The translations under genes were made by a program, and so were the position numbers. A model generated the notes under the pieces. It saw only the letters and a program-made list of their open reading frames with translations, did no database searches and was not told the DNA's origin. A stretch of 64,000 nt of DNA, taken from positions 32,764,425-32,828,424 of the forward strand of contig CAIIXF020000010.1 of the NCBI GenBank assembly GCA_903813345.2, in the 5' to 3' direction. This stretch comes from Owenia fusiformis. Lineage: Eukaryota; Annelida; Polychaeta; Sabellida; Oweniidae. Positions 57,701-64,000 of the stretch are shown piece by piece (position 1 is the stretch's first letter; each line of letters starts with the position of its first letter).

Positions 57701-58545
57701 AGTCACAATACTCATCGTTTTCATGAAACACTTTTGGTTGTTTTTTTTTGTGTAGAAAACTGGACTATGGCCGTATGTCACTGACACAAGATGTGGTGTT
57801 TCATTTAAAATTGTCTTTATTTACAATACAATCATAGTAACTAAACACCAATGTGCAGTTGGTAACTGCACATTGGTTTTTATGTTGTCAGCTTACAAAT
57901 GTAACATACTGTTTTTAGAATGTCTCCATTGAGCCAGTTATACTTTGTTAAGATGATATACTAATGTTTGAGAGTTTACAGATTGTGTTGTCATTTCAGT
58001 AATAATTGAGTTAAATCATTGATATATGTTCAAAAGATACCAGTAATGTGAAAAACTGAACAAAAACACAAATTTATATTGACAAATTGACAACAAATAC
58101 ATTTCTTTAATTCACATAAGTTGCAATATGTAATATTGTAAATGTTTTTGAAGATGGATTTGCAGTTCAGAAATTTTGTCAAAAGATTCATTTTGTAATA
58201 AGACATATCGTTATTATTGAATGTTAACGTTCATTTATGAGAATAATGAAAATCACTCAATGTTTCTCGAATCAGAATTTAACAATAAAATAACATAACT
58301 TTGATTGCAAATGAAAATTAATAATAAAAAGTCACAATACTCATCGTTTTCATGAAACACTTTTGGTTGTTGTTTTTTGTGTAGAAAACTGGACTATGGC
58401 CGTATGTCACTGACACAAGATGTGGTGTTTCATTTAAAATTGTCTTTATTTACAATACAATCATAGTAACTAAACACCAATGTGCAGTTGGTAACTGCAC
58501 ATTGGTTTTTATGTTGTCAGCTTACAAATGTAACATACTGTTTTT
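57701..58545 (+). repeat. 212-bp direct repeats flanking an inverted-repeat arm
   Basis: 57701-57912 and 58332-58545 are almost identical. Each includes the hairpin ACCAATGTGCAGTT / AACTGCACATTGGT with a 3-nt loop. The segment between them (57913-58330) is the left arm of a large inverted repeat. Confidence 0.9.
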
Positions 58546-59646
58546 TTCTTGTATAATTCCTGGTTGTAAAAATGTTGGACTGGTTGAAATAAACCTAGGT
58601 ATGGTAGCTTTTATATTGAAAATCAAGGTTTGCACTCATGCTAAAAGGAATATGTCCCTTTAGGAACTCACAAGTTATGATTGGTTTATATTCAAATACA
58701 AGTTGTCATTGGCTGAAAATGTACAAATCGAATTTAAACTGGGATTAAACTGGCAAATCGAACACAATGTAAACTGGGATTGGTGTATGATTTCTGCATA
58801 ACATGATTCTGTACTGGTATTCACCCAAGCATATTAAACCTTCTATCAGCTAAAACTTGGCAATCAACACTGAGGCTTAAATGCTATTTCTTTGTGTACA
58901 GCATTATAAACTTTGCATTCTTTGAACCTTACTAGTTGAACATATTAAAGCCTAATGTTTTTTATAATTGAGAAGTAATAATAGAGGTACGATCCATGTC
59001 AATGTATAATCCTGTATAATCCTGTTAATTAGCAAATGAATATGATACACGTTGATAGAAGACCATCGAGAAATTTGATACTGTTTACTATATATCGAGA
59101 AGACCCCTTAGAAATCCAGCGCAGTTCCTTGTTGGTTTAATGTTCTACAATGGATCTATCTCATTACATCTGAGGAGGTGTTCTTTCTGGGATTTGTCTT
59201 TAAATATGATCCTTTTCTCCTAGTTTCCTTTTTATTATTAATTTTCATTTGCAATCAAAGTTATGTTATTTTATTGTTAAATTCTGATTCGAGAAACATT
59301 GAGTGATTTTCATTATTCTCATAAATGAACGTTAACATTCAATAATAACGATATGTCTTATTACAAAATGAATCTTTTGACAAAATTTCTGAACTGCAAA
59401 TCCATCTTCAAAAACATTTACAATATTACATATTGCAACTTATGTGAATTAAAGAAATGTATTTGTTGTCAATTTGTCAATATAAATTTGTGTTTTTGTT
59501 CAGTTTTTCACATTACTGGTATCTTTTGAACATATATCAATGATTTAACTCAATTATTACTGAAATGACAACACAATCTGTAAACTCTCAAATATTAGTA
59601 TATCATCTTAACAAAGTATAACTGGCTCAATGGAGACATTCTAAAA
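57913..59646. repeat. 418-bp inverted repeat, nearly identical arms
   Basis: 57913-58330 and 59229-59646 are reverse complements of equal length; I found one mismatch by eye. The 0.9 kb between holds the second direct repeat and unique sequence (58546-59228) with no gene. Such similarity means a very recent event or an assembly join of two haplotypes. Confidence 0.9.
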
Positions 59647-60987
59647 CTCTCCGGCAATTTGGTATCTTAATTCGCATTTGCGCTTTTCAGTTCGATTTTT
59701 GGCAAAAATTTTATTTGGTTATTTTTTCAAATCTGATTTTTCTTATTTTATGCAGTCCCCAAGTGAAGAACAATATCCGAGTACATGTCTCGTTTACCCT
59801 TATTTCTACTATATGCAATATGGCCCTCTATATATCGGAATACAGTAGGATGATCAAACATCTCTCAAATAATCCTTTTCCGAGTACTATATATTGAATA
59901 AAAAACTTCTCTTATAGAAAAATATGAATGAAATAATGATAAATGTTGTTGGTATATATTGATAGAAGGTAATGAACACTAATCTAGATTCCCCTGGAAA
60001 AAATCGGGGTACAGGCCAATCATTCACATTTCAATTATTAATTTTTTCAGGGGCCCTTTTTTATTGATATATATCTAATTACAATAATATTTTTTAGTTA
60101 TAAAATGCTTAAGCATGAAGACCCGGAGCAACTATCAAAAAACTAAATTTTCAGTCGAAGGACTTTTCATAATATATTTCAAATCACAATTGAAATGGCA
60201 TATCATATTCTTATTTTATACTACTCTACTTAATGTCCTTTATTTTTAACATAAAGTTCATGTCTTCTACTCCAGTCAAATCTTCCAATGAGAAACTCCC
60301 TCAACTCCCTCATTAGCTCACCATGAAGGTAATATCATAAGAACATGAGTCAGGAGAGTAAACATGACCCAACAATTAGGAATCCAAGTGCTTCAATGGT
60401 TTGTACTGTGAAAATAGCATTGTCCCAGTGCAATGTGAAACATTTTGCACGGCTCTAAGCTTCTTCCTCTTTGCTCTCATCAAATCTTTCTATTGGTACT
60501 GTTTTTCATCATTGACCTGTGTCATAGACTTTCTATTATCACATCAGTTTTCATTATATATTTATCTTTTCCTTGACATTAAACATCAAATTTGCAAGAA
60601 AAAATGGAACAATGGAAACAAAGTATTAAAAAAATAAATGCTGGCACCCATGTTTATTTCTTTTCAGTTTGAAAAATATGTGCTTTTTATCATTTTTTGT
60701 TCAAATTGGACGCAATGAAATTGCCTTTGGTACCCTCTACTCCAGTTGCCATGGTATATTGTGGTAAGTGTTCCAGAAGATGTTTTCCTCCTTTTTCATC
60801 AGTGACTTGTGTCATAGACTTTCTATTATCACATCAGTTTTCATTATATATTTATTTATTTTTTCCTTGCCATTAAAAGTTAAATTTGCAAAGTTCAGCA
60901 ATTCTAGCTTTTTTGTGTAGTTTCATATGGTTAATAAACATGTGTGTCTCACAGGAAGTGCAGACCCATGTACACTTCAGCAGTTAA
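59647..60987. other. Spacer with a short direct repeat
   Basis: 60505-60600 and 60795-60890 share TGTCATAGACTTTCTATTAT and following AT-rich sequence. No gene supported. Confidence 0.5.
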
Positions 60988-62078
60988 CCCTTTCATGACA
61001 TAAAAAGTTCAAGATTTACTTAACCCCATGACAACAAAAGTTCAAGCTTTTTTTAAAAAAAACGCGTCTTCAAAGTGTAATATCTCAAAAAGTATTTCAT
61101 ATCTTTTGATGAAATTCTCACATGATGTTCAAAATTAAATTCCCTTCACAATAGTTATGATTTGGAATAAGTCACATCTCAAAGTTGGGCAAAATGTTTT
61201 TTTTACATTTCTGCCATCATGGAGCCTTTGTTAGAATATACCACATTCAATAAAATATGTTCACAGCAATACACCTATATATCATTAAATAAGAATGCCA
61301 ACATATAACATTTTACTTAATACTTCTTTTCCAAAAACTAGTCTTATCCTCTACACAATAGTCCCCATAGTCCCATTTTCAACGAAAATACAATGCCAAG
61401 AATCACTTTGCAGCTATTACAGAATACATGATGTATGTTTCATATTGAACAGAAGCTATATTCTTGTCTAACAATATGATTACAGTGAAATGCTTAGTAA
61501 TCTAGGTTACATGAAGCTATGTTTGGAAGTTAATGAAGAAATTATTGTAAAGACTAAAAAGTACTTTTTCTGTACAAAATGTTTTAAAGAAAATTTAAAT
61601 GAAATTAAAATTGAATTTCTTAACATTTGTTGTTTCATCTCTTTGATTACTAGAATATGAATTGAAAGGGCACGAAGACTAGAGCCACATAACTAGAGTT
61701 TGAGTCACCAACACCATAAACATGCCGCGGAACCTTCTTCTTGTAGTCATGGTATCTGTGATATAGCTCAAAACAAGTAGTAGGGCACATCGGCTTCTCA
61801 CACTGAATGCAATGACATTTTGTTTGTACTCTTTTCCATCCTGGTTTATTTCTGACTGAACAGATTCTGCAGTCAGGCCTAGAATCCTTTAGGCAAAGAA
61901 AGTGTCTCTCTGTAATCTTATTTTCCACTACTTCAGTACTTCTCTTACGTCCTCTCCTGACTGGTTCCTTCTTATGCCAATTTCCTAAGAGGCCATTGCA
62001 AACATTCTGTCGAAATTTCTGAGAATAGATTTGGAATAAGTAATATATCCATTCACTGTTTGAATGAGACGATGGCAC
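60988..62078 (-). mobile_element. piggyBac transposase 3' part with terminal repeat
   Basis: 62078-61650 encodes the end of a piggyBac-type transposase: FRQNVCNGLLGN, ITERHF and the cysteine-rich domain CRICSVRNKPGW...CHCIQCEKPMCPTTCFELYH that binds element ends. The 3' terminus lies at 60988, CCCTTTCATGACA directly next to TTAA (60984-60987). The catalytic DDD region and the 5' terminal repeat were not found, so the copy is 5'-truncated or interrupted. Confidence 0.75.
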
Positions 62079-62475
62079 AGCTTGGCTATTTTCTGAGGAT
62101 TGAAACAGGTGTATATGTTAGGCCAATGCATTATCTCCAGGAAAAGCACTCATAGAGATGATAAAATGATTTCGACTTTGAAACAGGGGAGATGCAAACA
62201 ACCCACCCACAGGTTTTTTCTGAAATGTTGTCCTGATTTTCAACCCCTTCCACCTCTGCTTTTTCATTTTTTCAAGATTCCTCTTTGTAAATTCGAAAAC
62301 AATGTTTCCCATAGGGAAAACTCATGGTATCCATTGCTTTCAGCTAATTTTGGTCACCCATAATGGATATCTTTAAAACCCCTGAAGGAATCATTTATTT
62401 CTATAATTTATTTCTTTAATTGTGTGTCAACACGTGGTATATTACCACAGAAATTAAATTATGAGAAAATTTCTC
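62079..62475. other. Spacer
   Basis: No gene supported; open frames here are short and overlap on both strands. Confidence 0.35.
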
Positions 62476-62865
62476 TCAGAGGACATTTTGATAATTAAGC
62501 ACTCTTACAATAAACACCATCAACTTACACTTGCTTGTGTCCTTTGAGGACTTTTCTGTTTTCTCCTCTCGGATGGAGTTTTTCATAGAGAGGTTCCAAA
62601 GGCGCATTTGTTCCTCCAATGAAGCTGCCTTTTCAGGTGATATTAGGTTACACCCCAAGTTGGGGAAATGAAGAAATTTAGACATGAACTGGAGGTAGTT
62701 CCTCGCAGTTTGCTGAGTTATTCTCTTGGACTCTTCATTGTCATTCAAAAACTTCTCAATCACATTAAATTGATCTAATAGCTGGTAGATTGAATTTATA
62801 TCTTTCAGCCCTTCCCCCATCAAATCAAACAAGTAGCCTATTATATAGGCTTCTTTTTCGCTCAT
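62476..62865 (-). other. Exon-like frame resembling a recombinase core-binding domain
   Basis: The frame contains INSIYQLLDQFNVIEKFLND, RITQQTARNYLQFMSKFL and RLWNLSMKNSIREEKTEK. It is a helical pattern like the SAM-like core-binding domain ahead of tyrosine-recombinase domains in invertebrate multicopy proteins. A donor (AAGT|GTAAGT) near 62530 suggests the exon ends there. The catalytic half is not downstream. Family assignment is tentative. Confidence 0.35.
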
Positions 62866-63218
62866 ATCACTGTTTGCATTCCATCGCTCCTCGTTGTGAA
62901 GTTTGTGGGTATACTTTATTGGTTTAAAACTTGTAAATTAAGACAGGGTGCAGGTACAGGGTGACCAAAAAACAGTGGCCAAAAACAGTGGCTGTCATAA
63001 AACTATATTTTCAAAAATATGTTTATAATTTGGTAAGATATACACATATTAGATGCAAAAATAAGTAAACAATAGAGAAAATTAATGCTACACTTTTTTG
63101 GTCAATCCTGTATGTTATAATTGATATTTAAATACATGTATAATATATATGTCCGTGAAACAGACATCGCATGTTCGAATATTGTTTTGCTGCTTCAACT
63201 GGACAGGTGTGTTTATTA

Positions 63219-63584
63219 TCATTTGCGTAAATCCAAAACACCTTTATGTGTTACATCCCCTTTAGAACGTTTTAAGTTAATTGATAATTTGTAATGATAA
63301 AAGGTGACATCTTCCATAGTGAGATGTTTATTGTTGTTGGACACATTTTGACACAAATTCCTCACATCTACAGAAACAAAAAATGCAATCGTGTAGGAAA
63401 CTTTTAGCATGAGCTCTGTATATCCCATGCCATCATAGTTGTGCATAGTGCATAACTGAATCAAAAGATTATGTGTAGTGGGAAGTCGAGTTGGTCCAAC
63501 TTTGTCCTGTAATTTGAGGATTGTCCTTAATATTGTTTGTATTCTTGAGCCTAGAGCCCCATCAATGGAATGAAAGGAATTCAT
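63219..63584 (-). mobile_element. Tyrosine-recombinase-type fragment
   Basis: The pattern RLPTTHNLLIQLC ... SYTIAFFVSVDVRNLC ... HLTMEDVTFYHYKLSINLKR resembles the first half of the catalytic domain of tyrosine recombinases as found in Ngaro/DIRS-type or Crypton-type elements. It is a fragment, broken; no reverse transcriptase or terminal repeats were recognised, so the element class is open. Confidence 0.4.
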
Positions 63585-63747
63585 GATATTTTGTTCAAGA
63601 TAATTATGTTGAATATTTTCTTCTGCTGTGTGTGTATAGAAAATAATTATTTAACTGTAAATACACTTATACAATTATTTACACTATAATTGCATTATAC
63701 TATAGCATATGCCCATTGTACATGGTGATGATTGTTAAAATATAAGT

Positions 63748-64000
63748 GTTAGGAAATTTAGATGGTGGCGCCATCTTGAGTATTGTGTAATTAGAAATTG
63801 TTAAATGAATCCTAGGATATATAAACAGGAATAAGTTGTACATAGTGCTACGGACTAGCCGTAAATAATGATACGGACTGCGGAAATTGTATAAGTATCA
63901 GAATAAGGAATTTATAAGTAATAAGTGATTTGTACTTATGTTTTATATTAAGGAATTTAGCAGAAAGATGTAGGATCTAGTTCTTTTTTAAATCAAGCTC
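63748..64000 (+). mobile_element. Possible LTR start (gypsy-like), cut by window edge
   Basis: TGTTAGGAAATTTAGATGG followed by TGGCGCCA, then a TATATAAA-type box (63820-63827), in the order seen in LTRs of invertebrate gypsy elements. Only one copy is inside the window and its end is not visible, so this is a weak call. Confidence 0.25.

Overview
Eukaryotic (metazoan) nuclear DNA, AT-rich and gene-poor, with spliceosomal introns (GT-AG), polyadenylation signals and a dense, nested population of DNA transposons. The element repertoire (THAP + DDE_Tnp_4, piggyBac and TTAA-targeting MITEs, hAT families, Mutator-like fragments, gypsy fossils, P2X7-like domain fragments) points to a marine invertebrate such as a bivalve, cnidarian or echinoderm. 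The phylum cannot be fixed from this window alone.

Layout. 0.4-8.1 kb: a 14-exon minus-strand gene that I could read in phase through every splice junction. It joins an OTU cysteine-protease domain to a ZNF862-type hAT transposase-like protein. It carries one in-frame stop, and a 1.2 kb foldback MITE lies 26 bp from one acceptor. 8.8-11.4 kb: gypsy fossil fragment, a C2H2 exon and a tRNA-Gly(UCC)-like gene. 11.95-22.18 kb: one 10.2 kb inverted-repeat element whose ends are arrays of a 29-bp palindromic repeat, with at least four smaller elements nested inside. 23.1-25.4 kb: an internally duplicated THAP/DDE transposon. 26.0-27.6 kb: a hAT transposase next to a gypsy fossil. 28.3-29.3 kb: a P2X7-like fragment and a LINE 3' end. 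30.0-34.9 kb: an unrecognised spliced proline-rich gene and its duplicated, frameshifted copy. 35-40.8 kb: a locally multiplied module carrying long palindromes. 40.8-42.7 kb: gypsy fossil.

43.4-54.8 kb is the most interesting part: a direct segmental duplication, offset by about 8.1 kb. Each copy has a roughly 340-bp satellite array followed by an intronless gene for a 92-residue, strongly basic zinc-finger-like protein. Both genes end in what looks like a complete replication-dependent histone 3' end: a GGCCCT-TTTC-AGGGCC stem-loop, ACCA, then a purine-rich downstream element. Copy A also has a TATA box 25 bp before a histone-like cap motif. No histone gene is in the window. The proposal is a cell-cycle-regulated, non-polyadenylated mRNA for a small chromatin-type protein that is not a histone. 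Comparing the two copies also exposes clean empty sites for two MITE insertions. Between them lies a 2 kb retroposed transcript with a 14-bp target duplication.

55-56.2 kb holds exons of a degenerate gene; 57.7-59.6 kb a near-identical 418-bp inverted repeat; 61-62.1 kb a piggyBac transposase 3' part; 62.5-63.6 kb two tyrosine-recombinase-like pieces. All calls come from reading the sequence by eye; no database search was possible.
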